From NCBI RefSeq assembly GCF_011065895.1, contig NZ_JAALCR010000023.1:42492-106491 (forward strand): DNA of 64,000 nucleotides, written 5' to 3'. Below are positions 16,595 to 25,724 of the stretch, in pieces (position 1 is the first letter of the stretch; each line of letters starts with the position of its first letter). Source of the DNA: Paludisphaera rhizosphaerae. GTDB taxonomy: Bacteria; Planctomycetota; Planctomycetia; Isosphaerales; Isosphaeraceae. A model generated the notes under the pieces. That model worked only from the letters and a program-made list of their open reading frames with translations, ran no database searches and was not told the DNA's origin. The translations under genes and the position numbers were made by a program.

Positions 16595-17698
16595 TCAGAC
16601 CTTCGGCCGCTTGTAGAAGGGAAGTGGGACGACCTCGGCCGGCTCAGCCTTGCCCCGGACGTCGACGACGACCTTTGTCCCCGGTTTGGCGAACTCGGGG
16701 TCGATCAGGGCCATCGCCAGGCTCTGCTGGAGCGTCGGCGCGAACGTGCCGGAGGTGACCGTCCCCAGGGTGCGGTCGTCGCTGGTGACCGTCGCCCCCT
16801 GGCGGGCGATCCGCTTGCCGTCCAGCTTTAGGCCGATCCGCTTCGAGCCGGGGTTCTGCTGCTGCTGTTTGAGCGCCTCCGCCCCGACGAAGTCCCCCTT
16901 GTCGAGCTTCACGGCCCAGCCGACGCCGGCGGCGAAGGGGTCGATCGAGTCCGACAATTCGTGGCCGTACAGGGGCATCGCGGCCTCGAACCGGAGCGTG
17001 TCTCGCGCTCCCAGGCCGATCGGAGCGACGCCGAACGCGGAGCCGGAGTCGAGCAGGGCGAGCCAGACCTTGAGGGCTTCGGGGCCGGGGACGATCAGCT
17101 CGAAGCCGTCCTCGCCGGTGTAGCCCGTGCGGCTGATGAGAGCCTCAACCTCGCCGCTCACCCGGCCCGCCACGACATGGTAGTACTTCAGGCCGTCGAG
17201 CGGGACGTTGACCAGCGGTTGGAGGGTCGCCGCGGCCGAGGGCCCCTGGACGGCGATCATCGCCGTCTCCAGGGTTTTGTCGGCGAGCGTCGCCTTGAAG
17301 CCTTCCTGATGTTCAGCGAACTGGGCGACGACGCGGTCGCGGTTGGACGCGTTGCAGACGACGTAATATCCCTTGTCCAGACGGTAGACGAGGATGTCGT
17401 CGATCAGGCCGCCGAGGTCGTTGGCCAGCAGGCTGTACTGGATCTTCCCCGGTTCCAGCTTGGCGGCGTCGTTGGTGGCGACCGTGTTGATCCAGGGGAG
17501 CGCCTTGGGGCCGTCGAAGGCCAGTCGGCCCATGTGGCTGACGTCGAACAGGCCGACGCCGTTCCGGACCTTCTGGTGCTCCTCGACGATGCTCGTGTAC
17601 TGGACGGGCATCAACCATCCCGCGAAATCGACCATCCGGCCGCCGTTGGCCTCATGCCAATCGAAAAGGGGAGTTTTCAACGGGGACGAATCGGCCAT
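16595..17698 (-). CDS. gcvT: Aminomethyltransferase, glycine cleavage T protein
   Basis: 367 residues. It contains the GcvT folate-binding fold and the C-terminal barrel: FDVSHMGRL near residue 49, GARDTLRFEAAMPLYGHEL near 228-246, and GTVTSGTFAPTLQQSLAMAL near 310-330. It transfers the one-carbon unit from GcvH to tetrahydrofolate and releases ammonia. First gene of the gcv operon. The upstream 128 bases hold a candidate promoter (17757-17785). I looked for a glycine riboswitch there and saw none, so regulation by glycine, if any, is by other means. Confidence 0.96.
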   Translation of the reverse strand: MADSSPLKTPLFDWHEANGGRMVDFAGWLMPVQYTSIVEEHQKVRNGVGLFDVSHMGRLAFDGPKALPWINTVATNDAAKLEPGKIQYSLLANDLGGLIDDILVYRLDKGYYVVCNASNRDRVVAQFAEHQEGFKATLADKTLETAMIAVQGPSAAATLQPLVNVPLDGLKYYHVVAGRVSGEVEALISRTGYTGEDGFELIVPGPEALKVWLALLDSGSAFGVAPIGLGARDTLRFEAAMPLYGHELSDSIDPFAAGVGWAVKLDKGDFVGAEALKQQQQNPGSKRIGLKLDGKRIARQGATVTSDDRTLGTVTSGTFAPTLQQSLAMALIDPEFAKPGTKVVVDVRGKAEPAEVVPLPFYKRPKV

Positions 17699-17756
17699 AT
17701 CGACGACGCTCCGGGCGGTCGGTCACGGCGAGAGGTAATCGCAACGGTGAACGTGG

Positions 17757-17785
17757 ATTGTATCCAGACGAACGAAAGACCACAA
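17757..17785 (-). promoter_or_regulatory. Candidate promoter of the gcv operon
   Basis: On the minus strand TTGTGG (17785-17780) and TACAAT (17762-17757) are spaced by 17 bases; TACAAT is 5 of 6 to the -10 consensus and the -35 keeps TTG. It is about 60 bases ahead of gcvT and just after the end of the upstream Uma2 gene, so the gcv operon probably has its own start. Confidence 0.45.
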
Positions 17786-17826
17786 CCGAGCCGGCCGAGA
17801 CTCGACCCAGGCGTCCGATGCGGTGT

Positions 17827-18729
17827 TCACTCAGGATCGATCCCCAATTCACGCAGTTTTGCGGCGAGTCGATCGGCCCGCTCGCGTTCAGCGCGAGCCA
17901 CGGCGTCGGCTTCTTCGCGGGCCAGGCGTTCGGTCTCGGCTCGTTGGCGTTCGGTCTCGGCTCGTTGGCGTTCGGCGCGCGTAAGATGGTCGGCTTCCTC
18001 GCGAAGTCGGCGTTCGGTTTGGGCTCGCTCGTGTTCGAGATCGGCGCGGCGCTCGGCCTCACGACGACGCCGGCGTTGGATCTTGGCGGCGCGGAGGGCG
18101 ACTCTGCGGTCGCGCATGATGTCCTGGACGTGCTGGAACGCCTCGCCGTTGGGGCGGCGAATCACCAAGGCCTCTTTTCCCGGATGGGGCTCGAAAGTCA
18201 CGCCCAGCCGCGGACTCGTCCAGCTATCGACCGCCTCGATCGACTCCAGGCCCCCCTCGCCGCGCAGCCAGCCCTGGAAGCGGCCGGTCTCGGGGTCGTA
18301 GTAGTAATACTCCTCGACCCCCCGTTCGTCGTAGATCTCCTGCTTCTCCCGCATCCGCCTGGCTGTGTTGGACGGGGAGTGGATCTCGAAGACGACCTCC
18401 GGCGCGTGCCCTTCGATCCACTCCTTGTACGAATGCCGGTGCGCCTTGGGGCGGCCAAAGGCGACGAAGACGTCCGGGGCGATGCACTTCTTGGGGTTCG
18501 TCTGGTCGAAGTACCAGAGCAGGTCGCAGGCCACCAGAACGTCGAGTCGGTCCTCGAAGAGTTCCTCGAGGTTCTCGGCGATTGTGACCATCCAGCGATA
18601 CTGGATCGTACTATCGGCCATCGGTTTGCCGTCGCTGTCGGGGAACCTCGGGTCGTAAGCGTCCCAGAACGGCGGGTCGAGCAGAACGATCTCCGGGGCT
18701 GGTCGCGGGTCGGGCTTGGCGGTGCTCAT
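17827..18729 (-). CDS. Uma2 family (DUF820) putative PD-(D/E)XK nuclease with coiled-coil tail
   Basis: 300 residues from ATG 18729 (GGAG at 8-base spacing). Residues 1-190 are a Uma2 domain: the acidic positions sit in CIAPDVFVAFG and PEVVFEIHSP, and the Lys/Tyr part in REKQEIYDERGVEEYYYYDPE, matching the PD-(D/E)XK-like pattern. Residues about 215-290 are a charged coiled coil with an RQRAETE heptad-like repeat, a common tail on cyanobacterial and planctomycete Uma2 proteins. The family is highly amplified in such genomes and its function is not established. It lies 116 bases after the FtsK-like gene and could share its transcript. The long frame upstream of 18729 overlaps the FtsK-like gene and is not credible. 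Confidence 0.85.
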   Translation of the reverse strand: MSTAKPDPRPAPEIVLLDPPFWDAYDPRFPDSDGKPMADSTIQYRWMVTIAENLEELFEDRLDVLVACDLLWYFDQTNPKKCIAPDVFVAFGRPKAHRHSYKEWIEGHAPEVVFEIHSPSNTARRMREKQEIYDERGVEEYYYYDPETGRFQGWLRGEGGLESIEAVDSWTSPRLGVTFEPHPGKEALVIRRPNGEAFQHVQDIMRDRRVALRAAKIQRRRRREAERRADLEHERAQTERRLREEADHLTRAERQRAETERQRAETERLAREEADAVARAERERADRLAAKLRELGIDPE

Positions 18730-18845
18730 GGCGGAAGCTCCGCGGGCTTTCCTTTGGTTCAGGCGTTCAGTCAACCTATAGCACACGACATGCCGAATGC
18801 CCAGGGCGATCGTCGGCTGAGTCCGTACGGACGATGCGTCAAGCC

Positions 18846-21800
18846 TCAGCGCTCGGCGAGTTTCTCCCGGATCCGGGCCAGTAGGGCCGCGTCCGGCGGG
18901 GCGTAGGGGCGGAACTTCTCGATCCGGTTGTGTTCCTCGCTGTAGTAGAGGGCCCGGTTGGCGCCGAGCTTGGCGGCGGCCGGGTTGTCGAGCAGGTGGC
19001 CGGAGTCGGTGGGGCTCATCTGGAAGAGGACCCGCATGCCGAACTCGCGGAGCTGCTGCATGGAGACGCAGCGATTGAGGTTGTTCACCGTGTCGCACCA
19101 GGCGATCAGGTGGACGCCGTAGCCGGGGCCTTCGCGGAGAATCAGGTCGATCAGGTCGGCCGGGGTCTCCTGCTCGCGCTCGCCGAAGTGGAAGTCGTCC
19201 TCACGTCGGCGGAGGTCCCGGAAGCGCGGGAGGTCGTGGACGAAGAGGAACAGTTTGGGGCCGTCGTCGGCGTCGGGCTCGCGGCGGCGGTTCAACTCGG
19301 CGGCGACTTCCGTCGTGAACGTGACCGCTTCACGCCAACCGCCGACCTTGACGCCGTGCGGGAGCGCCTCGGCGACCTTGCGGAGGGCGTCGGCGTGCTC
19401 GGCGTCCTCGGGGGTGCCGTCGAGGATCCAGAATCGCGCCCCCTCGCGGACAAGGTCGTCGCCTGCCGGCGCGAACTGCACGGCCAGGCTAACCAGGGCC
19501 GAGGCCGTCACGCCGAGGGCCCCTTCCTCGTTCTGGCCGACGATCAGCAGGTGATTCGCCCCCTGACGGCGGAAGAGGGCCGCCGTCGGGTCCTTGATGG
19601 CCACCGGGTCGCCGAGCCACGCCTGCGCCGACCGGGGAGAGTCGGGCCAGGAGGGGGCGTCGAGCCGTTCCAGCAGCCTGGGATTGGCGGCGAAATCGGC
19701 GCGGGCGTCGCCCTCGAAGACGATGGCCGTGCGAGCGGTCACCTTCGGGTGGGAGTCGACCAGCTCGCGGATCTTGTCGAGGTAGTCTTCACGACGTTCC
19801 TCGCCCAGCCAGACGACCTGGAAGGCGTGGTTCCCCTCGGGAGCGCCGTTGGCGTCGTTGTAGATCGCCTCGCCGGGACGGGAGAGGGCCTTGGCTGCGG
19901 GGTTGCTCTCCGAGAGGATCAGGTGTGAATCGGTGTCGCTGCACTGGAGGGCGATTCGCACGGCCATCTGGCCGAGCGTGCTCCTCGCCAGCGTGAACGC
20001 GCCGCCGAGGCTCTGCGAGCCGAGGATTACGTGAATGCCGAACGCTCGACCCTGGCGGACGAGGCGGTCGAGCAGGCCGGCGGCCTCCTGCGCCAGTTTG
20101 TCTTCATCGACGAAGAACTCCTGGAACTCGTCGACCACCAGCAGGATGCGGGGCAGGGGGGGCGCGCCGGGCGTGTTGCGGAAGCCCTGGACGTCCTGGA
20201 CGCCGGCCGCCCGGAAGCGATCGGCGCGGATCTTCAACTCGGCGTCGAGACGGGTCAGGACGCTGACGCCGAACTCGCGCTCGCTCTCGATGGCCACGAC
20301 GCTCGCGTGGGGGAGATGGTGAGAGGCGTAAACCTTGAACTCGACGCCCTTCTTGAAGTCGATCAGATACAGGTCGATCTCGTCCGGGCTGTATGCGAGC
20401 GCCAGGTTGACGATCAAGGCGTGCATCAACGTCGATTTGCCCGAGCCCGTTCGACCGGCGATCAGGACGTGTTGAGACGTTCCCTTGCCCAGCATCAGGT
20501 GCTGCCGTTTGGAGGCCGCCGCCTTGCCGAGGGGGACGTCGATGTCCGAGCGACTGTCGCAGGTCCACCAGGAGTCGGCCGCTGGCGCGATGAACTCGAA
20601 GGGGACCTCCACGCGCTTGGCCGCTTTGGCTGCTTCGCCGATGCGCTGGATGAGCCGGGTGGCGGCGTCGCCAGTTGGGGGCGAGTCTGGCGTGAAGGGG
20701 TACGATCCTAGCTCGGGGTCGTCCCAGGCGAGGGCTCCGTCATTCCAGGTGAGTCGCGTGCAATACGGGCGCAGGTCGGCCAGGCGGCAACTGGCGGGGA
20801 TCTCGCGGCCCTCGTCGACGGCGACCAGCGTCAGGACGCCGCAAGGGGGGCCGCCGGCGACGATCGAGGCCAGACGCGCTGCGGCCTTTTCATCGAACTT
20901 GGTCGGGTAGTCGACGACGACCAGGACGCGATAAGGCTCGGCGACCTCGCCGGCCACGGCGTTGTATTCCTCGATGGAGGCGTACTCGTTCCGCAGGAAC
21001 TTCTGGGTGACGTGCTCCATGTGGGTTTCGAGGTCGGCGAGCCGCTCCTCGATCTGGCGGGCGTCGGTCCAGACCTGGTTGTTGACGAGCGCCTCGTCGA
21101 AGTCGGCCAGGTGCATGAAGGCGCCGAAGCCTCGGCCCAGACCGATCGGATCGACGATCGTGAATCGGACCATGCCGGGCGGCACGGTGGTCAACAGCCG
21201 GAGCATGGCCGCCTGGATGGCCGTGGAGGCGGCCGCACGACCCTCGGCGGGGGTCTCGATCAGGAGATTCGCCGCTGAGGGGAAGGGCCGGAGCGCGGGG
21301 ATCCGGAGCTGGTTGGGGAGCCCTTCCATCAGGTCCGGGTCGGCCGGCAGGCCGCCGGGGAGGCTCGCCAGGTCGACGTTCACGGTGCCGAACCGCAGGG
21401 CCGGCGGGATGGCGCTGGGGAGATCCGCCTCGTCGGCCGTCGAGTCGTTCCAGTCGATCCCCAGTCCGTCGGCGAAGCGGCCGACCTCATCGATCGCGGC
21501 GAAGGCCGAGGTCGCGGCCTCGCGCCATCGGGACGCGTTCGCGCGGCGGTCGGTGTCGAAGACGGCCCGGGCCTGCTCCTTGAGGGACTTGTGATCCGCT
21601 TCCAACCGGGTCGCGCCGGCTTCGGCCTTGGCTTTCAGGTCGGCCGTTTTGCGCTGGTGGGCCTCAGCGGTCTCACGCTCGCGGCGCTCGTGGGCTTCCT
21701 GATTCTCGCGGAGCTTGCGGCCGTAGACCTCGTTGATCTGGCGCAGACGCTCGTCGCGATCGGCCTCTCCCTGGGCGATGGCCAGGGTGTGTCGTTCCTT

Positions 21801-22793
21801 CGCCTGCTCGGTCTCCTTCTCCTGGCGTGCGGCGAGGGTCTTCAGCGTTTCCTGGAACTTGCCGTCGATCTGCGCCCGGCAGTAGTCCGCCAGCCCGCCG
21901 GCGTCGGCCGCCGACTGCATCAACGGGACGTACAAGCGTTCAAGCTGCTGCTTCGCCAGCGCGATCAGCTTCATTCGGAGCGCCAGCCCCAGCGCCAAGC
22001 CGACGACCGCCAGGACGGCGATAATCGTCGGGTCGCCGCTGAGGAAGAGACCGATCAGCGCGCCCAGCACGGTCGTCGTGGCGTAGACCCACGCTTCCTT
22101 GGCCCCCTCCAGCGAGCGCGGAATGATAAGCCGTTCCAGCAGTTTGAGCGGCGGGCCCATGCGGGAGAGGCGTTCGAACAGTTCGTCGCTGGGCTCGGTG
22201 AACTTGGCGTAGTTCTCGCGGGTGGGAGGCGGTGGATCAGGGTTGAGGCCGAACTTACGGAACTCGTCGGCGAGGACGGCGAGCCGCTCGCGATAGGAGT
22301 TGAGGATTTCGACAGCGTCCTGGACGGGCTTGAGCGCGACGGCCCGCTCCTTCATGGCGACTTTTTGGCCGGAGTCGTGAGCGGCGACGGCGTCCTGCTT
22401 GTCGCGGGCAAGCTTCGACTTGGCCGACTGTCGGAGGGAGTCGAACTCGGCGGCGATGCGGCGGCTCCCCATCGCGAACTCGTTCTTGGCCTGGGACTCC
22501 GCGGCGGATGCCGTCTCGGCCAACTCGCGCCGGCCGTTCTCTCCGGCGGCGGCAGCCTCCTTGTCGAGTTGCTCGATGCGGCGGGCGAGGGAGTCCTTTT
22601 TCGAGTGGTACTCGTGATCAGCCTCGGCGTCCTTGGTCCGGCGTGCGGCCTTGACGGCGGCCTCGGTCTCGGCACGCTCGGCGACGGCCGCAGCCAGGGC
22701 GCGGAGCGCGTCGCGCTGGGCGCGGAGCAGGTCGGCTGTGTTCGGGGCGTCGGCCGAGGTTTCGTCCGAGGCTCTGAGGGAAGTCGGCGTCAC
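18846..22793 (-). CDS. Membrane-anchored FtsK/SpoIIIE-type ATPase with three ATPase-like modules
   Basis: 1,315 residues. Order: Ala/Glu-rich coiled coil (20-180); a two-helix membrane hairpin (about 238-275, with short turn SGDPT); a second long coiled coil (305-435); a degenerate ATPase-like module (about 480-665, PAEGRAAA in place of a P-loop); a complete FtsK/SpoIIIE domain (755-1000) with Walker A GRTGSGKS (780-787) and Walker B LLVVDEF (884-890); and a third module (about 1060-1300) with a degenerate loop GQNEEGALG. Serial FtsK modules after membrane helices recall EssC/EccC of type VII secretion, although the coiled coils and the position of the active module differ. It overlaps the small upstream gene by four bases (ATGA), so the products are translationally coupled. 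Likely role, by inference: an ATP-driven translocase or motor working with the two upstream helical proteins. Confidence 0.85.
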   Translation of the reverse strand: MTPTSLRASDETSADAPNTADLLRAQRDALRALAAAVAERAETEAAVKAARRTKDAEADHEYHSKKDSLARRIEQLDKEAAAAGENGRRELAETASAAESQAKNEFAMGSRRIAAEFDSLRQSAKSKLARDKQDAVAAHDSGQKVAMKERAVALKPVQDAVEILNSYRERLAVLADEFRKFGLNPDPPPPTRENYAKFTEPSDELFERLSRMGPPLKLLERLIIPRSLEGAKEAWVYATTTVLGALIGLFLSGDPTIIAVLAVVGLALGLALRMKLIALAKQQLERLYVPLMQSAADAGGLADYCRAQIDGKFQETLKTLAARQEKETEQAKERHTLAIAQGEADRDERLRQINEVYGRKLRENQEAHERRERETAEAHQRKTADLKAKAEAGATRLEADHKSLKEQARAVFDTDRRANASRWREAATSAFAAIDEVGRFADGLGIDWNDSTADEADLPSAIPPALRFGTVNVDLASLPGGLPADPDLMEGLPNQLRIPALRPFPSAANLLIETPAEGRAAASTAIQAAMLRLLTTVPPGMVRFTIVDPIGLGRGFGAFMHLADFDEALVNNQVWTDARQIEERLADLETHMEHVTQKFLRNEYASIEEYNAVAGEVAEPYRVLVVVDYPTKFDEKAAARLASIVAGGPPCGVLTLVAVDEGREIPASCRLADLRPYCTRLTWNDGALAWDDPELGSYPFTPDSPPTGDAATRLIQRIGEAAKAAKRVEVPFEFIAPAADSWWTCDSRSDIDVPLGKAAASKRQHLMLGKGTSQHVLIAGRTGSGKSTLMHALIVNLALAYSPDEIDLYLIDFKKGVEFKVYASHHLPHASVVAIESEREFGVSVLTRLDAELKIRADRFRAAGVQDVQGFRNTPGAPPLPRILLVVDEFQEFFVDEDKLAQEAAGLLDRLVRQGRAFGIHVILGSQSLGGAFTLARSTLGQMAVRIALQCSDTDSHLILSESNPAAKALSRPGEAIYNDANGAPEGNHAFQVVWLGEERREDYLDKIRELVDSHPKVTARTAIVFEGDARADFAANPRLLERLDAPSWPDSPRSAQAWLGDPVAIKDPTAALFRRQGANHLLIVGQNEEGALGVTASALVSLAVQFAPAGDDLVREGARFWILDGTPEDAEHADALRKVAEALPHGVKVGGWREAVTFTTEVAAELNRRREPDADDGPKLFLFVHDLPRFRDLRRREDDFHFGEREQETPADLIDLILREGPGYGVHLIAWCDTVNNLNRCVSMQQLREFGMRVLFQMSPTDSGHLLDNPAAAKLGANRALYYSEEHNRIEKFRPYAPPDAALLARIREKLAER

Positions 22794-23029
22794 GAGAGTT
22801 CACTCCGATCCGAGCAGTCGCGGCGGACCTTGTCGAGCACTTCGGCGAGCTTCTGGAGGCCGACGACGGCGGCGTCGACGGCCGGCGACAGCGGTTCGAG
22901 GTGCCGCTCTTCGAACCGACGACGGACGACGTCGCTCCACGTGGCCTCGGTGACGAGCCAATGGTCGTTGAGGATCCGGATCGTCTGCTTGAGCCGGGTC
23001 GCCCCGGCGAGAACCTTCGCGTTCGCCAC
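22790..23029 (-). CDS. Small helical protein, WXG100-like partner of the FtsK-like ATPase
   Basis: 79 residues from GTG 23029. That codon begins one base after the TGA of the upstream gene (TGACGTG), and the 3' end overlaps the next ATG by four bases. A longer frame upstream overlaps the 210-residue gene and is Arg/Ser-rich, so the short form is preferred. The protein is predicted to be two helices: ANAKVLAGATRLKQTIRIL, then a turn around HWLVTEATWSD, then a long helix with F-EERHLEPLSP and a conserved-looking LAEVLDKVRRDC end. Size, hairpin character and the W-x-D turn resemble WXG100/ESX substrates, but there is no W-x-G. I infer a substrate or structural partner of the adjacent ATPase. Confidence 0.65.
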   Translation of the reverse strand: MANAKVLAGATRLKQTIRILNDHWLVTEATWSDVVRRRFEERHLEPLSPAVDAAVVGLQKLAEVLDKVRRDCSDRSELS

Positions 23030-23030
23030 G

Positions 23031-23663
23031 TCAGGAAGACTCCGTCGGGGCAGGGGGCTGGTTCGGGGCGGAATCGACCGGCTCGTCCTTGTCGATGACC
23101 TCGCGAGCGACGGCTTCCAACTCGGGCGTCGCGCGGGCGATCCCCCCCTCGGTCGGCCCAGGCGTTCCGCCGCCAGACGGGGGATGGACCTGGAGGTAGG
23201 CTTCCAGCGCCTCGACAATCCGGGCGAGGAGGGCGACGGCCCGGGGAACGTCGGACGCGGACAGATCCTTGAGACGCTGCACCGAGCCGTGGTATTCGAG
23301 CACCGCCTGGTTGAGCGCCGGCTGCCATTTGCGAACGGCCATCAGCCTTTTTTCCGCGTCCTGGAGCGAGGCCTCGGCGTTGCGGAGCCGTTCCTTGGGC
23401 TCGGCTAGAGACGGATGGTGTTCGGGGGTCTTCTGGAGCTTGAGGCGAAAGAGCTCGGCCTTGGCGGCGGCTACTCGCTCCCGTCGGCGTTTGATCTGCT
23501 CTTGCCAGTACATCGGCCGCTCTTGCTGGAGCCACTGGACGGTCCGACGGATCTCCGCGTCGGCCGCGCCGAGGGCGGCGAGCACGTCCTCGCCGTAAAG
23601 CGCCAGCGCGGTCCGAAACTCGCGCAGGGCGTCGATCGAATGGACTTCAGCCTGGCTGCTCAT
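23031..23663 (-). CDS. Coiled-coil protein of unknown function, first gene of the FtsK-like operon
   Basis: 210 residues, almost entirely helical: an N-terminal HSIDALREFRTALALYGEDV segment, a Trp/Arg-rich helix WLQQERPMYWQEQIKRR (about 44-60), then Lys/Glu-rich helices to residue 160, and a Pro/Gly/Glu-rich disordered tail. There is no signal peptide, membrane segment or enzymatic motif. The N-terminal layout is reminiscent of LXG-type helical regions in that a long helical hairpin is placed next to an FtsK ATPase, but this is only a structural analogy. It is coupled to the next gene by a one-base gap. A TAGAAT hexamer about 67 bases upstream (23730-23735) may be the -10 element. Confidence 0.7.
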   Translation of the reverse strand: MSSQAEVHSIDALREFRTALALYGEDVLAALGAADAEIRRTVQWLQQERPMYWQEQIKRRRERVAAAKAELFRLKLQKTPEHHPSLAEPKERLRNAEASLQDAEKRLMAVRKWQPALNQAVLEYHGSVQRLKDLSASDVPRAVALLARIVEALEAYLQVHPPSGGGTPGPTEGGIARATPELEAVAREVIDKDEPVDSAPNQPPAPTESS

Positions 23664-23861
23664 GGCGTTGTTCGATGGCCCCCCGAGAAATCTACGTGGT
23701 GCGGGGTGGTTCGCCGACGGGATGAACCCATTCTAAGCGATCGGTCGTGGCTTGGGGATGTCCCTGCGGCCGAAGCGCTTCGGGGACTCCTTGAGCCGGC
23801 GGGAGCGATCGGCTACGGTTGGTCCCTAACTCCGCTCGACCCACTCGCGACGACCGCCATC

Positions 23862-25688
23862 ATGACTCACCGACTCGCCGAAGCACCGACCGCCCTCCCG
23901 CCGGACCTCCACGCCGAGTATTCGCGTCGACTCGCCCTGCACGAAGCCGCCCGCGCCCGCTGGGACCGATTCGACGCCCGTGTGGCCGACCTGCGGCTGG
24001 CGGTGTTCGTCGCGGGAGCCGCCCTAGCGGCCTACATCTACTTCCAGGGCGTGCCGTCGTGGTGGTGGCTGGCGGCCCCGATTGCGGCGTTCGTCGCGCT
24101 GGTGCTGGCCCACGAGCCGATCAGCCGTCTCGCCGATCGTTCCGCGAGGACGATCGAATTCTACAAGCGAGGGCTCGCCCGGCTGGAGGACCGATGGGCT
24201 GGAACCGGTGAGACCGGGCTGGCCTTCCTGGACGTCGAACATCCCTATGCGGCCGACCTGGACGTCTTCGGCGTCGGCTCGCTGTTCGAGAGGCTCTGCC
24301 TCGCGAGGACCAGGGCCGGCGAGGAGGCGCTGGCCTCTTGGCTGCTGGCGCCGGCTTCTCCCGAGGTCATCGCGGCGCGTCGCGAGGCGGTCGTCGAGTT
24401 GCGTCCGCGGTTGGACCTGCGCGAGGATCTGGAACTGCTCGGGGCCGACGTCCGCGCGGGGATCCATCCGGCGTCGCTGTCGGCCTGGGGGGAGACCCCC
24501 CGCGTCTTCCCGACGCGGCCGGTGCGCGTCGTCGCCTTCATCCTGGCCGCGTTGGGATCGGCTGCCCTGATCTTCTGGATCTACATGCAGGACTTCCCTC
24601 GGTTCCTCCTCTTCATGCTGATCCTGGCGGTTGAGGGCCTTTTCGCCTGGAGGGTGTCGCGGCGGGTCGACGCCGTTCTGGAGGGGATCGACGAGAAGGC
24701 CCACGACCTGCACATCCTCTCGGGCCTGCTGGACCGCATCGAACGCGAGCCGATGAGCGCCCCGCTGCTGAGATCGTTGCGCGAGTCGCTCGAGACCGGC
24801 GGCCGACCGGCGTCAGAGCGGATCCGATCGCTCGGTAAGCTGTTGAACCTGCTGGATTCGGGCTCGAACCAGTTCTTCCAGCCGTTCGCTTTGGTGATGC
24901 TCTGGCGGACGCAGTTGGCCATGAAGGTCGACGCCTGGCGCGCCGAGAACGGCCCCCAGATCGCCGGCTGGTTGGCAGCCGTGGGGGATTTCGAGGCCCT
25001 CTCGGCTCTGGCCTGCTATGCGGCCGAGAACTCGCAAGACGTTTTCCCGGAGGTCGTCCCCGGCCCGGCGCTGTTCATCGCCGAGGGACTGGGCCATCCC
25101 TTGATCCCTCGGGCGCAGTGCGTCACGAACGACGTCTCTCTCGGCGAGGAGACGACGGCGATCGTCGTCAGCGGATCGAACATGTCGGGCAAGAGCACGC
25201 TGTTGCGGGCGATCGGCGCGGCGACGGTCCTCGGTCTGGCGGGAGCTCCGGTGCGGGCGACTCGTCTGAGGTTGTCGCCGTTGGCCGTGGGGGCGACTCT
25301 CCGCGTGCAGGATTCGCTCCAGGCCGGGCGGTCGCGGTTCTATGCCGAGATCACCCGCGTCCGACAGATCGTGGACGTCTCCCGCGGGCCGTTGCCCTTG
25401 CTCTTCCTGCTCGACGAGCTGTTCAGCGGCACGAACTCCCACGATCGCCGCGTCGGGGCCGAGGCGGTCATCCGCGGCCTCCTCGACCGCGGCGCCGTCG
25501 GCCTTTTGACGACTCACGACCTGGCGCTCGCCGAGATCGTGGCCGGTCTCGGTCCCCGCACGCTCAACGTCCACTTCGAGGACCACTTCGAGGACGGAGT
25601 CATGCGGTTCGACTACCGGATCCATCCGGGAGTCGTCACGCATTCCAACGCCCTTGCCCTGATGCGGGCCGTGGGTTTGGAGGTATGA
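23862..25688 (+). CDS. Membrane-anchored MutS-family ATPase
   Basis: 608 residues from ATG 23862; the frame extends upstream into non-coding-looking sequence. The C-terminal 200 residues are a MutS domain V ATPase: Walker A SGSNMSGKST (about 437-446), Walker B LLFLLDELFSGTNSHDR (about 512-528) and the H-loop region LLTTHDLALAEI. The mismatch-recognition and connector domains of MutS are absent. Instead there are two pairs of hydrophobic segments, about 46-85 (FVAGAALAAYIYF, WWWLAAPIAAFVALVL) and about 222-265 (VVAFILAALGSAALIFWIY, FLLFMLILAVEGLFAW), followed by a helical lever region. This is a distinct family of MutS-like proteins with membrane segments; a role in mismatch repair should not be assumed. 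Divergent from the FtsK-like operon. Confidence 0.85.
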   Translation: MTHRLAEAPTALPPDLHAEYSRRLALHEAARARWDRFDARVADLRLAVFVAGAALAAYIYFQGVPSWWWLAAPIAAFVALVLAHEPISRLADRSARTIEFYKRGLARLEDRWAGTGETGLAFLDVEHPYAADLDVFGVGSLFERLCLARTRAGEEALASWLLAPASPEVIAARREAVVELRPRLDLREDLELLGADVRAGIHPASLSAWGETPRVFPTRPVRVVAFILAALGSAALIFWIYMQDFPRFLLFMLILAVEGLFAWRVSRRVDAVLEGIDEKAHDLHILSGLLDRIEREPMSAPLLRSLRESLETGGRPASERIRSLGKLLNLLDSGSNQFFQPFALVMLWRTQLAMKVDAWRAENGPQIAGWLAAVGDFEALSALACYAAENSQDVFPEVVPGPALFIAEGLGHPLIPRAQCVTNDVSLGEETTAIVVSGSNMSGKSTLLRAIGAATVLGLAGAPVRATRLRLSPLAVGATLRVQDSLQAGRSRFYAEITRVRQIVDVSRGPLPLLFLLDELFSGTNSHDRRVGAEAVIRGLLDRGAVGLLTTHDLALAEIVAGLGPRTLNVHFEDHFEDGVMRFDYRIHPGVVTHSNALALMRAVGLEV

Positions 25689-25724
25689 GACGTAGCGGTT
25701 CGCGGTCCCAATGGCATAGTGGGA

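Noticed and set aside
17699..17826. Glycine riboswitch ahead of gcvT
   Set aside because: The 128 bases do not show the conserved tandem aptamer core; only a promoter-like pair was seen.
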